From positions 186,001 through 250,000 of the forward strand of contig JBBHKE010001100.1 in the NCBI GenBank assembly GCA_037447655.1: a DNA stretch of 64,000 bases, written 5' to 3'. Every line of letters starts with the position of its first letter. Position 1 is the stretch's first letter. Position numbers and translations under genes: made by a program. Below the pieces are notes generated by a model. That model was not told the origin of the DNA. It was given only the letters and a program-made list of their open reading frames with translations, and ran no database searches. Source of the DNA: Zygnema cylindricum. Lineage: Eukaryota; Streptophyta; Zygnematophyceae; Zygnematales; Zygnemataceae. This document shows, piece after piece, positions 1-13,100 of the stretch.

Positions 1-99
1 ATTTGCGACGCTTTGTCGCGTTCCCTTTGATTTGCGAAATAAATAGCTTACTACAGTACCGTGTCAGATTTGCGACGCTAATCATGATGCCATGTTCTT

Positions 100-580
100 C
101 CACGATACCAAAAGTACAAAGAAACAATAATGTTGGAAAAAAAGAGTACAAAACTTTCAATCTTTTTTGGTTTTTTGTTTGACCGACCGTAGCTGACCGT
201 TTTTTTTTTCCTGGTGAGTCAACCGACCGTAACCGCCCGACCCCCATAATTTGGCAACCGAATCCGTTCCTGATCCGGCGCCGGCGGTCGGTTAACGGTC
301 GGTCACGGTTTCGGTTGACCGTTTGCGACCTCTGCCCCTCCGCCAGAGGTCCGCAAACGGTTCCCGAAACCGTAACCGACCGTTTACCGACCGCCCGCGT
401 CGGATCCGGAACGGATTCGGGTGCCAAATTTGGGGGGCCGGGCGGATTCGGGCGGTTGATTCAAAGAAAAAAAAAAAAAATCGGCTACGGTCGGGTAAGC
501 AAAAAACGAAAAAAATTGAAAGTTTTGTACTGTCTATACTATCCAACATTATTGTACTCTTTGTACTCTTGGTATCGTGG
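100..580. repeat. Foldback element with about 235-bp arms
   Basis: The left arm (about 100-334) is the reverse complement, with some mismatches, of the right arm (about 344-580). The arms meet at a short loop flanked by CGACCTCTG and CAGAGGTC. Both arms carry the words ACCGACCGT, a GGATCCGGAACGG-like core, a poly-A/T tract and ACGATACCA at the outer edge. A single-arm copy lies at 1640-1860 and another at about 46780-47095, so this is a dispersed family. Open frames across it come from its low-complexity composition and are not taken as genes. Confidence 0.75.
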
Positions 581-649
581 TAAGGTATAAGGGAAATGTA
601 CCATTAATTTTGTACTTATTCAGGCGGGTACGGGTAGTCGCGAGAAATC

Positions 650-871
650 GAGTTTCGGTTAACTTGTTTTTTCGTAAACGCGTTTCGGGTAACGGTTAAC
701 AATTTTGGAGCGTGACATAACCCGGTCGGGCGTCGGGTACTCAGATTTTGAAAAAAAAAAAACGGTCAGTTTCGGTTATCTAAAATTTTGACTTTTGCGA
801 CCTCTGCCCTCCGCTAATTGGTACGATGATGTCAACAAAATCGATCCGATAACTGGGACAAGAGTATCGGT
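650..871. repeat. Direct duplicate, copy 1
   Basis: This stretch, from GAGTTTCGG to AGTATCGGT, is nearly identical to 1868-2088. Each copy follows a right arm of the foldback family, so the duplicated unit is arm plus this segment. No coding signal was seen. Confidence 0.8.
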
Positions 872-1639
872 GAATGTCGAACGTTGTATTTTAGATTTTG
901 TATGTTTTGTTGTTTTGATGTTCGATGTTTGACTTTTGGTTTTTGATTTTTTGAAATTGCATTAACAAAAGCGAGAAAAAAATCCACAGATTGTTAAATT
1001 TCCACCAATCAAATTTTACGAATGTCGTTGGGAGCATGTTTTTTTTCTTGCCACGGTGACGTCAAGGGCATACTAAACATGACTTCATTGTTTGCATGTA
1101 CTTATACATCAAGGTCGGATGACGGGGTTTTCCATTATCGTAGTTTACAATGAACTTACAAGTTGAAAGTTTATGTTTAGGACTTACTTCTCAACGCCGA
1201 AGAGTTGTGCAATATATTCACTCAAGTAGAATGTATATAACCAATGCGTTTTACATTATACTTAATAACTAATAAACATCGTTAATAGCAAAATCGGAAC
1301 ATTAAAAAAAGTGTCCAATGAGTAGTCATATTGTAAAACCGATTAGAACCCATTAATCGCATATGTTGAAAAATGCACTTGTCTTGATACTTGTCCTCGA
1401 ATTAAGTTTCTTCCAAATCAAATCACTATTAATCTTGTTAGTAATAAAGCCGCGTCATTCAAATAAGGGGCAATGCTTAACATGTACTTAGTTTGTGTTT
1501 GCTTGTGCTTTCTTGTTTTGGCAAAACCGGTAGAACTTCACACGCCTAAATGAGCACACGTAATTGAAAGAGTTTGGATGCGCACTTTGAGACAAGCAAT
1601 GAAGTAGGTCGTAATGAATTGTCAACATTAAGCGGACAT
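872..1639. other. AT-rich stretch, no gene seen
   Basis: There is no open frame of note and no recognisable repeat. It separates the two direct copies of the arm-plus-tail repeat unit. Confidence 0.5.
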
Positions 1640-1860
1640 ATGTGAGAGGTCGCAAACGATTAACCGAAACCGTAACTGACCGTTAACCGACCGCCTGCGT
1701 TGGTTCTGGAACGGATTCGGTTGCCAAATTTTGGGGGGCCGGGCGGATTAGGGCGGGTGATTTCACGAAGAAAAAAAAAAAAATCGGTTACAGTCGGGTA
1801 AGCAAAAAACGAAAATAACTTAAGTTTTTGTACTGTCAATATTATCCAGCATTATTGTAC
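1640..1860. repeat. Single-arm copy of the foldback family
   Basis: It matches the right arm of 344-580 (GAGGTCGCAAACG start, ACCGACCG words, poly-A tract, then GGTCGGGTAAGCAAAAAACG) with substitutions. The opposite arm is missing. Confidence 0.7.
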
Positions 1861-1867
1861 TTAAATT

Positions 1868-2088
1868 GAGTTTCGGCTAACTTTTTTTTTCGTAAACGCG
1901 TTTCGGGTAACGGTTAACAATTTTGGAGCGTGACATAACCGGTCGGGCGTCGGGTACTCAGATTTTGAAAAAAAAAAAACGGTCAGTTTCGGTTATCTAA
2001 AATTTTGACTTTTGCGACCTCTGCCCTCCGCTAATTGGTACGATGATGTCAACAAAATCGATCCGATAACTGGGACAAGAGTATCGGT
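1868..2088. repeat. Direct duplicate, copy 2
   Basis: Nearly identical to 650-871; one visible difference is a missing C in the ACCCGGTCGG word. High similarity compared with the more diverged arms suggests recent duplication or conversion. Confidence 0.8.
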
Positions 2089-2272
2089 AATTTGCGGTAT
2101 ATGAAACCTGTTCATCTGTAGTCTGATTTTTCTATTTTTACTTACTCGTTTTTGAGTTTGGCGATTTGGCATATTATGTAACAACTTGTGTTGTGTATCG
2201 GTAGGGTTTTGCCGATAACCGATATGTCATTATTTTTGGCTTACTGATAATCCATATATTGGCACGATATAT

Positions 2273-2339
2273 CGGTACCGGTGTTATCGCGATAAAAAAC
2301 TGATATTATCGGTTTTTTATCGCGATAACACTAGTACCA
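2273..2339. repeat. Near-perfect hairpin around TTATCGCGATAA
   Basis: Two arms of about 28-30 bp containing GTGTTATCGCGATAAAAAAC and its complement flank a 3-4 base loop. The same TATCGCGATAA word recurs at 2520-2650 and 34770-34860. The rest of 2340-2760 is AT-rich with a C8/T10 run and no gene. Confidence 0.7.
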
Positions 2340-2882
2340 GTAACTAACGATAATTGTACGGTTTACTCCGTCCAGCTATACGGATAGCTGTCCGTACTGA
2401 GATCCCGTTATACAGAGTACGGAACAAATTGTCATACGTGGCATGCCACACTATGTACATTCAATAATATAAATACAATATGTTATAAAGTACTGTTAGA
2501 TAGCGTACTACATTTTTTTATAGTTATCGCCGATAAGAAATTAGTTGGTCTCGGAGCGATATATCGAGGCCCCTCACCATTCGATAACCGATAACTATCA
2601 GTCTCGGATTTATCGCGATAAGTTTCTTGCCGATATGCAATACAAATAACAACCAATTAAAATTTTGGCATGCAGTATTTCTCTTTCCTGGTTTTGCCAT
2701 TTGGCACATACTACGTGCAATGAAAAAGACGTGACCTAGTAATTTCCCCCCCCCTTTTTTTTTACTTTTTTTTGTTTATATTTTTTAAGTTTTTATAATT
2801 TATTTATAATTTATTTATGATTTATTTATTATAATTATAAATATATTATTATAATAACAATTATTAATTTATTTATGATTTA

Positions 2883-3630
2883 GGGTGAAGTTTCATTAGA
2901 CGAAAAGTGAGGTTGTTTACAGAAATTCGGACCTCTCCGTACTAATCCGTACCTCTTATATTGTTTTTATGCGGAAAACAACATTACAGAGAATCTTGCC
3001 AATATTCTCCAAAAGTCTGGGAGTTAATAATGACCGTTGGATATTTTTTCACGAAACATTCGCTTCGAAAGTTTCTGTAATTGGTGATGTACCTCGCGTT
3101 TCAGTAATTGGTGATGTACCTCATGTACCTCGCGAGGTACATCACCAATTACAGAAAAATTTGAGCTGCGACACGTTGGATAATGAGCATACGTGTCAAG
3201 TTGGCACCTAACGGAAATCAAAAAATGTCGCACACGATATACGCATTCAAAAACCCAACAAAAAATACAAACGAAATCTCGGAACGCACTTTCGTCACAC
3301 TATTTTTGTCAGCGCCCATTCGTCACACTATTTATAGCAACGCTCATTCGTCACGCGAAAGAACAAGGGTGGTACTTGACAAGGCGTCTGCAAAGAGTAC
3401 AAAAGTTGTGTTGCACGATGACTAGGTACGCACGTACATGGTATGCAAATGAAGATTTTTGGTCGGTGTGAAAACCATTGACGATTTGAAATATCCGATA
3501 TTGACTTACGTTGTACCACTCAATTTCGAGCACGTGGATAACAAACTTTGCGCAATGGAACTTCGTTCAAATTGTAGCATTCTGTAATTTTCGCCGTACA
3601 ATTACAGAATGTCCTAGTGGAACTTCACCC
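2883..3630. mobile_element. PIF/Harbinger-like MITE, copy 1
   Basis: The 748-bp element has terminal inverted repeats GGGTGAAGTTTCATTAG and CTAGTGGAACTTCACCC and is flanked by a TTA target duplication (2880-2882 and 3631-3633). A 3-bp TTA/TAA duplication is the hallmark of PIF/Harbinger. It has no transposase. An internal palindrome built from TAATTGGTGATGTACCTCGC and its complement lies at about 3077-3155, with one arm partly repeated. Further copies are at 33834-34561 and 45845-46598. Confidence 0.8.
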
Positions 3631-4556
3631 TTATTTATTATAAGTATTATTATTATGATAATAATTATTATTATTTATTTATTTATTTGTTTATTTATGT
3701 ATACATACATGTATTTATTTAACCTAGAAATGGATAATCCTACTGCCGAATAGTGGGGATTTTGGCTTTGCTGAACATTCCCCAAACCCGAATATTCTTC
3801 TAACGAATGTGGTTACTATGGGGGGGAACACTTGTAGCCCATGTCGTTTGGAGCACAACTAGAGAGTAAAATTATTTTTACTTCTGTTTTGTACATCACT
3901 GGAAAAAAAGTTTTTCAATAAACAGCTGATGCAATCAGCTAGAACCGAGCAAAAAATAATAATAATTTACATATACTAGCGCTGATATTTTGTTGGCCTA
4001 AGGCCCTTGAACCCAAAATAGAATTAACTAAGAAATGTCACAAAGATGTGAATTCAGCAATGAATACTTCAATTTTCTGCAACATTTATTTTTGTTTTGA
4101 GCCTTTATAGCGGCTCAACACATCACCGGGTGTGCACGTAAGTGTGCCCTAACCGCATTCAGAGCTTCTTAGGCCGCAGTAGACAAAGCACGAAACAAAG
4201 CACACATTCAAACAAAACTGGAGCCAGACTTAGCATAACCAACCCTACTTAAAATTTCGCACTCTAGCTCTTCCAACCTGACTACGTTGTTCCGTTTCCC
4301 ATCATATGAGGAAACAACTTGCTAGCCTGGATTACTGTGTTATATCTTTTCTGATCAAATACCGGTCATTTCTCCGGTTGACCGTCCCTCGAATAAGCCT
4401 GAACCTTCTCCCAATATATAGTAACGATTAAAAATATGCCTCAAATCCAATATCATTAATCCTTTATCAGCGTATAAACAATTGCTGACATGAATTAATT
4501 AAAATAACATTTTCTGCGCACTGGCGCATCGTGATCACGTCAGTACATTTCCATAA
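3631..4556. other. Intergenic, downstream of the kinase gene
   Basis: It starts with an AT microsatellite (TTATTA/TTTA words, about 3631-3720). The remainder has no open frame or repeat that I recognise. Confidence 0.5.
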
Positions 4557-4562
4557 TTTATT
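4557..4562 (-). terminator. Possible poly(A) signal of the kinase gene
   Basis: AATAAA on the minus strand about 80 bp past the kinase stop codon. The position suits a poly(A) signal, but the hexamer is common in AT-rich DNA. Confidence 0.3.
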
Positions 4563-4640
4563 CCTAATCATTTTTTTGCTTTGTGGCTAAACAGCGCGGC
4601 TTCATGATACAATTATCGATACAAACGACACCATTTCCCA

Positions 4641-7600
4641 TCACACGTCATTATTTAAACAAGACGGCATTCTCCGACTGCCATACGCTCCTTCCAACTC
4701 TTGCAGAAAGACGGCTTTCAAGTCGCTGTGCCTCACAGGCTTCGTCAAAAACACATCCATCCCGGCATCCTCACAAAGCTGCTTTTCATGGCTTAAAGCT
4801 CCGGCTGTCAGGGCCACTATCAGAGGCTGCGACCAATCAGAGCTCGGCGGTTGCAGCCTTCGAATTTTCTCCGTTGCCTCAAAGCCGTCCATTTCCGGCA
4901 TGTGGCAGTCCTGCAAGCTTCGATTTTATTATGTGAGCTCCCAGGCATCGCCTACCAGAGGGACAAAAACATAGATCAAAAGTGCGGAAAACGGGTGCAA
5001 ATACTTAATCTGGTGAACCCGTATCATAGGCATATTATACTCGGAAAACATGCAAGATACGCATACAATACGGGGTCACCAGATATAACGTTTGCACTTT
5101 TCGCACTGTTGATCTATGGACGAAACACCAACACCAGTACTCTATACTAATCACCTCTACCGGTGTGGGTTGTGTGAGCAGGATTGTTTTCAAACTTTCA
5201 TTACTAATCCGCACTCCTTCGTTATATTGTTTAAAAAAATAGGCACAGAAGGAATGATTATCAGTGCCGTTCCACAAGTATCACACGGATTTTGGCAACT
5301 CCATAAAAAGAGAATGTTGGTCAGAAGTGAGAAGGATAAAATAGTGGGTCATTTCGCATCACACAATTTTTTTTTTGTGGGCAAACTCAGCCATCTCGTC
5401 GATAAAGCTTTGAATGAGTTACAAGGCATGTGGACGATGCTCTACAGGAATTAACATACCATAAGGATGATGTTGTAGTTGGTTGTACGACACGCTTGTA
5501 CTGCTTTCATGCCATTTTCAACAAGCTCCCATTGTACTCCAAGATTCTTTAACATGCGAGTTATTACAATCTGGTTCACTTTGTTGTCCTCCGCCACCAG
5601 AACTCTAAGAGAAGCCAAACATTTGCTTGCTTCACATGCGGCATTCTTGCTAAGCGGCAGTGTTGGTAACTTGGGCTTGGGACGAACGCCCGCCCGGATG
5701 GTGAAGCAAAAAGCAGAGCCTTTATCAGGGATACTGGTCACAGTTATATCTCCTCCCATAAGTCTCACAAGGGACTTTGATATAGTGAGTCCCAACCTGC
5801 ATGTGCCAATCATGTACGATTAGATATAAGTTAAACGCGGAAAAAATTAAAATCCATGTTAACATCCAAGTTAACCTTAACCTCAACATTGACATAAATG
5901 TCCACAAACAACTTTATATCGACAGCACAAACGACTCTCCCATCCTCGTTCATAATCAAACCCACTTCCACACCAAAAATAACATTGCCCAACATTGACC
6001 TTTACATCAATGTTGACACCTTCTGCCAATAATTCAGGAAAAAGCTTGTAAAAATTGCTGTCCCAATACTCACCCGGTGCCTCCAAATTTACGACTTGTT
6101 GACGCATCAGCCTGTAGCAACAGAAAATAACTTGAACTTAAGCAAATCAGCACTATTTTGTGAAACCATTTCACTACTTGTCCATATGTGAACTACAGCG
6201 GTGTGCGTCACAATTCAATCCATGAAGTAAATACAAGAGTGAATCAACAACAAAAAAAAGAAAGCATTGTAGTACTTTCAACATCGGAAACCATACAATC
6301 ATGATAAGACTAGGAGACTCCAAACACTGGTGCAAGCAATTGTTATGGAACAAAAACCATTCACTGCTAGTCTGAGCTTTTAATTCCTGCCTTAGCCCCA
6401 CTAACTTCGAAGTTTGGAGACACAAGAAACTCACTTGTGTGAAAGCCTCAAAAAGGCGATGCAACGCTTCTTCTGAGATACCAACACCAGTGTCTGTGAT
6501 GGAGAACTGAAGAGTCGTCAAATTCTCAGGTTCTATGGAAATTTCTGATCTTCCATCACAACTTTGTCCAAGGCCTTCTTTTGTTTCTTCTCCATGTAAC
6601 ACTTCTACATGAATGGAAATGGAGCCTCTGCACATGTAGCATTTAGAGTGGTTAATACAGAAGGCCCAGTTCACTCTTCGTTAAAATGCAAAGACCTAAA
6701 TGTCCGGACAAATGTCAAGATTCCAGTGAACAATTGGCAGCAAAGTTTTACAAATGATTAGGCATGCTTAAGAAACACAGAAAGCGGGAAGACCGTAAAA
6801 AAAAAAAAAACAATAAGGTAACCAGCGATAACACACAGAATTCAGAGCTTGAGAGGTTTTAGTCGATTTCGACAATCTTTCAGGCTTACAATCAATCTCT
6901 CAAGCTCTCCTGGAGCACTGAGTATCAAAGAATCTTGTTGATTGATCTTTAAACCTTTTGAGTTTTCGAGAAATCATAAAACAATGTCTTTACGACTTTT
7001 TCCTTGTCTCAAAACGCTTTTAGTTTTTTCAAGATGAATCTTGAGTTCTTGTAGAGACTTCGGACTATTTTAAGGGTTGATCGAGCATGAAAAGCAATTG
7101 ATCGATACACGCATATCATAGAAACTGGGAATAGAAAAGTTCAAACAAAGAGTCGAACATTACAAAACATTTTAACTTCGATATGGAATCAAAGTTTGAT
7201 TTTTCCACTTCACGGAACAAAATAATATATTTAATTTTAATGTAAACCAAAAACCACTATCATTTTCAATGTGGAACCCAATTTGTTACCTGTGTGTGAA
7301 CTTGATGGAGTTAGAAATGAGATTGAGCATCACTTGACGCAACCGCAGCGAATCGCCGACGATGACATCCGGGACATCGGGTTCCACAGAGCTTGACAGC
7401 TGGCAGGGCACAAAAAGGATAGCAAAAGGTCAATCACATGACATGGTTTCAGTCACAATAAGGTTCTGTATCCTTCTTCTTCTGTCTATCCCTCGCCCTC
7501 CCGCTCTCTCCCTCTTCCCCTTTTCCCCTTTTCCCCTTTTCCCCACTTCCCCACTTCCACACTTCCCCTCTTTCCCTTGTCTCCTGCCCCTCTCCCCCTC

Positions 7601-10160
7601 GTTTCCTTTCAGCTCCAACTCCTCTTCCCCTCCCCCCCTCAATGCAACCACTTACATTCAAACCCTTCTCCTGGGCGACCACACGAAGAAGCGCCAAAGC
7701 CTCTCGAATGTGTTCTCGGATATCGAATTCCAGGTATTCGAGAGCAAGACTTTGCGATTCCATTTTTGCAAGATCGAGAACGTCGGAGATAATCCGTAAG
7801 AGGTTATCGCCTGACGTTCGAATAATTTCCAAGTATGAACGTTGTTCGGAATTTAGAGGACTGTTTAGAAGAAGTTCCACCACACCAATCACACCTGAAA
7901 ATGTAAAGATTTGATGTAAATGTGAAAGAGAATGTATAAAATCCTTAAACGACCAAAAAACAAACGACCCCTGAAAATCTTTATGCCATCAACATTGTCA
8001 ATAAACGTAGAAAAATGACAAAAAACAGAGCAAAGAGGAGAATGAAAAACGCAAGTCCTAAGAAAATTTCTCGGCATTCACAACTATCAACCTTTCCGTT
8101 AATAAAGCGACCATATCATAGACTTCCTTCGGCTTTCATGTGGTCCACTCTGATTATGGTGAATGGGAAAGGATGAAGGAGCCGAACTGGTTCAAAGGAC
8201 ACAACGAATATAAACAAAAGGAAAATATTTTAAACAACTTAATGAAGAAAAAAACCAACAGGCTACCACACTGACTAAATTGCTCTCATATGTCCTTTAA
8301 ACTTAAGGGTTTTAAAGGAAAAAGACTGCAGGAGAGTTTCTACCATTCATAGGAGTTCGTATCTCGTGACTCATGTTGGCCAAAAAACGACTCTTTGCTT
8401 GGGATGCTTTCTCTGCAACTTCTTTTGCCATTTTTAGCTCTCTTTCTGTCTTCTTCGCGTCGGTTAGGTCCCTCAGTACTCCCAGCCATACCTCATTTTC
8501 ACCGGCCATAATGTTCTGTTAACACATTTGTCAAATTCTCAGAGACTACAGTTAAACATCGTCCTCTTCGACTCAAGAGTACATGCGCCATAAAACACTC
8601 TCCTACTCTCCTCTCTCTCATCTGCTCTTGAACTAGGACAAGGGCACATAAATCCATCTTTTTCAACTACTTCCAAGTCAGGATTACTTCTCCAATGATA
8701 ACACATTAGTGGTCAAAGTAGACATAGGAGAGAACAGGCTCAACGACAACCGAACACGGAACACCAGCTCCCAAGATGCAGGTAAAGTCTACATTAACAA
8801 ACACACTCAAACAAAAAAAAGCAGGAAAAAATGTTGCAATTTACACTAACTGACCTTTAATAAGACAAGACAAGGCAGTGGGGTTCCATCCAGTTTCTTG
8901 TGCATCCATTCGAACCGAAGCTCCTGTCCACATTGTACTTTGCTTTGCATTTCTCGAAAAATTTCCAAAGAGCTTCTTCCATTTGGCTGAAACTCCGGGG
9001 AAATTGAAAGCGGTGAAATATTCATTGCAAGGAGTTCTTCTTTGCTCCGACTTCCAAGAACTTTCACAAAAGCTTCGTTACAATCTACAAATATGGCGTT
9101 TTTCAGTATCATCATCGGTTCCTACACAAAAAGTTAAACAAGGTGTTTCTTATGTGGGTAAAGAGAAGAAAAGTAGTGGATGAATGGAATGAAAAGAATA
9201 TTGTGACACTATTTCAGTAAAACTGGATATAAAACTGCTCTCAGATATATAGACATACAGAAGGAAGAAAAATGGAGATCCGAGAATAATTGTCAATACC
9301 CTTGAATTTCTATCCAAAATATGACTGTGAATATTATAAATTTAGGAATACTCACTAATGACAAGTCAAAAATCACACGATAGCGTTCTTCACCAGTCAT
9401 TTTATCAGTGATGTCTTGACAAACCCACATCTGCAAGAAAACCACACATAACAAAAAAACCATGTTAGAGGAATATCCCTTGCACAAAGGGCCCATGGAA
9501 TTTGAGAAAAATGGTGCTGAATGACGAATTTTAAGGATCATAAATGGGATCAACGTTACACATAGGAACGACGAACTTGTAGATTTTGTTTGCCTCAATT
9601 AGTATGGAACACGTCAGTGATGAAAAAAGTAGATTGACGTAATTTTCAAATGGCCGATAAAAACTAAATATTTAACTCATTAAGGATATTAATTCCCGCC
9701 ATTGGCTTAGACCTATCATAAACCACCTTGTGCCACAAATCAATTAAACTTCACATCTTAGTTCAATAACGCAATGAAGGAACAAAAATCGGCTTGAAGG
9801 CTTACCGGTCCATTTCCACAGAGAGCCCCAAAAAACTCCACAAGCCTCAATGAACCATCTTTCTGTTTTAAATGCCATCTAATACTCCCCGGTAAACCTA
9901 ATTTTTTTCTCCCCTCATAAGCGTGTCTGACTTCCTCCGCCTTTTCCCCGTGACAAGCTTGGATCAGATCTTGCAAAAATGGAATCTCCTCCCTCTTGTA
10001 ACCGACGATTTCCTCGAGAGCTCGGTTCACCGTCAGTTTCTCATCAGCGTTGCAGTGAACAATTCCCAAAGGACACCTTTCCAAAACAGTTTCTAGTTCA
10101 TTCACTCGATCTGTCAATTTCATAATTTTCTCCTGCAAATGTAGAGAGAGCGAGAGAGGG

Positions 10161-10192
<32 letters not shown>

Positions 10193-13100
10193 TCATTCAG
10201 AATACCTGTCATTGCTCAGAGCCGCTGGCATGGGTAAGAGAGAGAAGAAGGCAGGGGGGAAGGAAAACAGGTGAAAATGGGAGAGAGAGAGAGAGAGACG
10301 CAATCAAGGAGCTTTTCCGCAAGTGAGAGTCTGCATGAGGACGAAAGGCACCTCCATGGCCTTGATCTGGCTGACGTCATCAAAGAGAAGTAGTGTATGT
10401 CCTCCTTCTCTAGAAGCAACTCTTAACCGCAACCATAAAGGAGAACTGCCATTTTTAGGGTTCCATCGCCACTCGCCCAATGGCTTTGTATCACCATACA
10501 TATTCCCGTCACATGTCTCCTACAAGATGGAAAATGCGACATATGTCAGAAGAGGTGGAGTGACAATTACTTAGGATCTTTTTCATGAACTGTCAGCTTC
10601 ATTGTCTACAGCTAACTATGCCATTTTTAAAGCCTATGGAGACCTCTAGAGGTTTAAACTTTCCATTGTCAGAGAACACGACATCGAGTACAAGTACAAG
10701 GTCAAAAAAATGTACAATCACATGTGGCTAATAAAGTTGAAATAAAGACGGATTTGTAAAGATAATGAAATTTTAGTGTCAAACAGGAAAGCAGCTGAGC
10801 GTAAGTTGTACTCTGTGACTTAAAAGAGCTCAATAGACCTTCCCATAAATGTACAGAATCTGTGACTAATACAAACTTGTGAAAAAAATATACAAACCTT
10901 TAAACAACATGAATGCAAACATGCACGGAGACATGTGATATTTACAGGCATGTAAATAAACTTACGACGGACACACGTATCTTGAAATGTGGTAAATCCT
11001 CCTTTGTTACAAAGGAATCAAGTGTACAGCCCAGAACTCTTGAAGGATTGCCCAGCATGTTCCGTAAAGCTTGACTGGTATCACAATTTAAAATCAAAAT
11101 AATATAGTGAGAGAAAAAAAGGGAGATGAAAATTCTCAATTGGGCCAAAAATGAGAGAGACAAATCTTTTCAAGACATTATTCAAGACCACAAAAAACAT
11201 GAGCTTCAAAAAATGTTCAAACCATGTCCTAAGTCGCTTGTTTGAGATAAGGGAGCTGGTTGAGATAAAATAGAACAGTTCTTGTTTACCAAAGGAATTT
11301 GTTAGGGTTGGGAGAGTTCAGTGGTTTTCAAAGAGGCTAACGATTTCTTTCACTTTAGAGTCACTTGTGGGAATAGTAAAACCATTGTTTTACATAAATC
11401 TGGGTTTAATAGAAGGTACATATACTCTGCATGCATAGAATACCATCGTTTTTGAGAAATTGTAACTCGAACGCATTTGCAATAGTTCTTGACATTTCTT
11501 GCATTTGATGTCTATGTATGAACTAACTCTATTTAATGATTTTTAGAGGGGAATAACTACAAAACATAATTCAAGAGGAGAGCATTCGATATGTGAAGAC
11601 TGTACCAACATACCGTGGAATAGAAATGACAAATCAATTGTAAATTTGCCAACATCGCCCACAGTTACAGTGGTAAGGGATGTGGCCATTATCTTGTCGG
11701 CACATACCTAAGCTCTTATTTAAAATATTGAAGGTCATAATACTCAGATGTAAGGAAGAAGGCACAAGCTGGTCAGCAAGAAGTCAATAGAGTTACTTTG
11801 GCCATTTATGCAATAATCACTGTTTGCTTAAATGTACAAAATGGGTCACAGCTACATTTGCAACAAGGTTTGTTTTCTGGGTCCTCAAAACATTGAGATG
11901 GCTAAAACCGTATAAATACGCAATATTCAAAGACTACATGAAGGCCAATTTACAGAAAAACGTTTGAGTTGTATAAATAGGTGTGTTTGACAGCACAGAT
12001 ATGTCATATTAAGCAGATGTTGTAATTGGCGTAATGTAAATTACGTCAACTTACAAGTACATATTCTCTATTACTTGGATATTTTAGTGCAATAAAAATA
12101 AATATTCAATACTTAACAATCAGTTGAAAAATCACATCCAAATTAAAACATTCTATGCTCAAAATCAGATTCTTTTCTAATCTGTCATGTCTGAATTATT
12201 TATGTTGCTGGACATTTTACTCTGCATGTTTGATATTCAGTTACTTTGATGACAGAAGTTTATACTCTTTGAAGAAAAGAACATAACAAATGTTGTTTTT
12301 GAGTTAAGACACAGTAATATGTAAACTAAAAATCAATCATTGTGCTATTTTGTTATCCAAGGTTTAATATTCGACTTTTTCATGTTTGATGTTCAAAGAT
12401 CAACATTCAGTACCTACAATTTAGGTTCCGCCATCATTTCATTATCACCAACAGCTAATCACGCCTGGGGAGAAGAACAGAACATTTAGGAGAGTCCTAT
12501 CATCGGAAGCACAGAATTACATGCTTTCAAGTGCAGGTACCTTGTCCTAGTTCAATTTTCCGGTTTTACTTTCTTAGTGTTCAACCATCATTGTCATCGT
12601 GATTTACCATTACATCATAATACCATAACATGACATTATATGACAAGATAGCTATTATATGATATACACATATATAGAGACATATACTCATATGTATAAT
12701 CTATATAATCGGCGTGATATATTGTCCTGCAGCATACTCAATGTTCATTCACATGATCCACATTTAAGTGATGGATTAACCTTAAAGACACATATTTTAT
12801 GAACTTCAGAATAGCAGACCAGCATTCTCTCTTTAAAGTACAATGACAAGTAATGTTGCCTATCTGTGGCTTGTCAAGATCGACACATCAGGGTAACTTT
12901 ATGTCAATAACTACTGTTACCACAATATTGACCAATATACCTATGGTCTCAAAATTCTTTAACCTCACCAAAATGACATTGTCTTGAAAGCAGTTTTGGT
13001 TTTTATTTAAATCAAGCACTGGACCTTGTGAAAACACGCGGCTGACGGCTATCTGTCAAAATGTTTTGAAATTCCCTGGTGGTTTTCATAGTTTTCATAA

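Noticed and set aside
4583-5454. Plus-strand frames opposite the 3' kinase exons and intron 13
   Set aside because: They are shadows of exon 14 and of the intronic foldback element.
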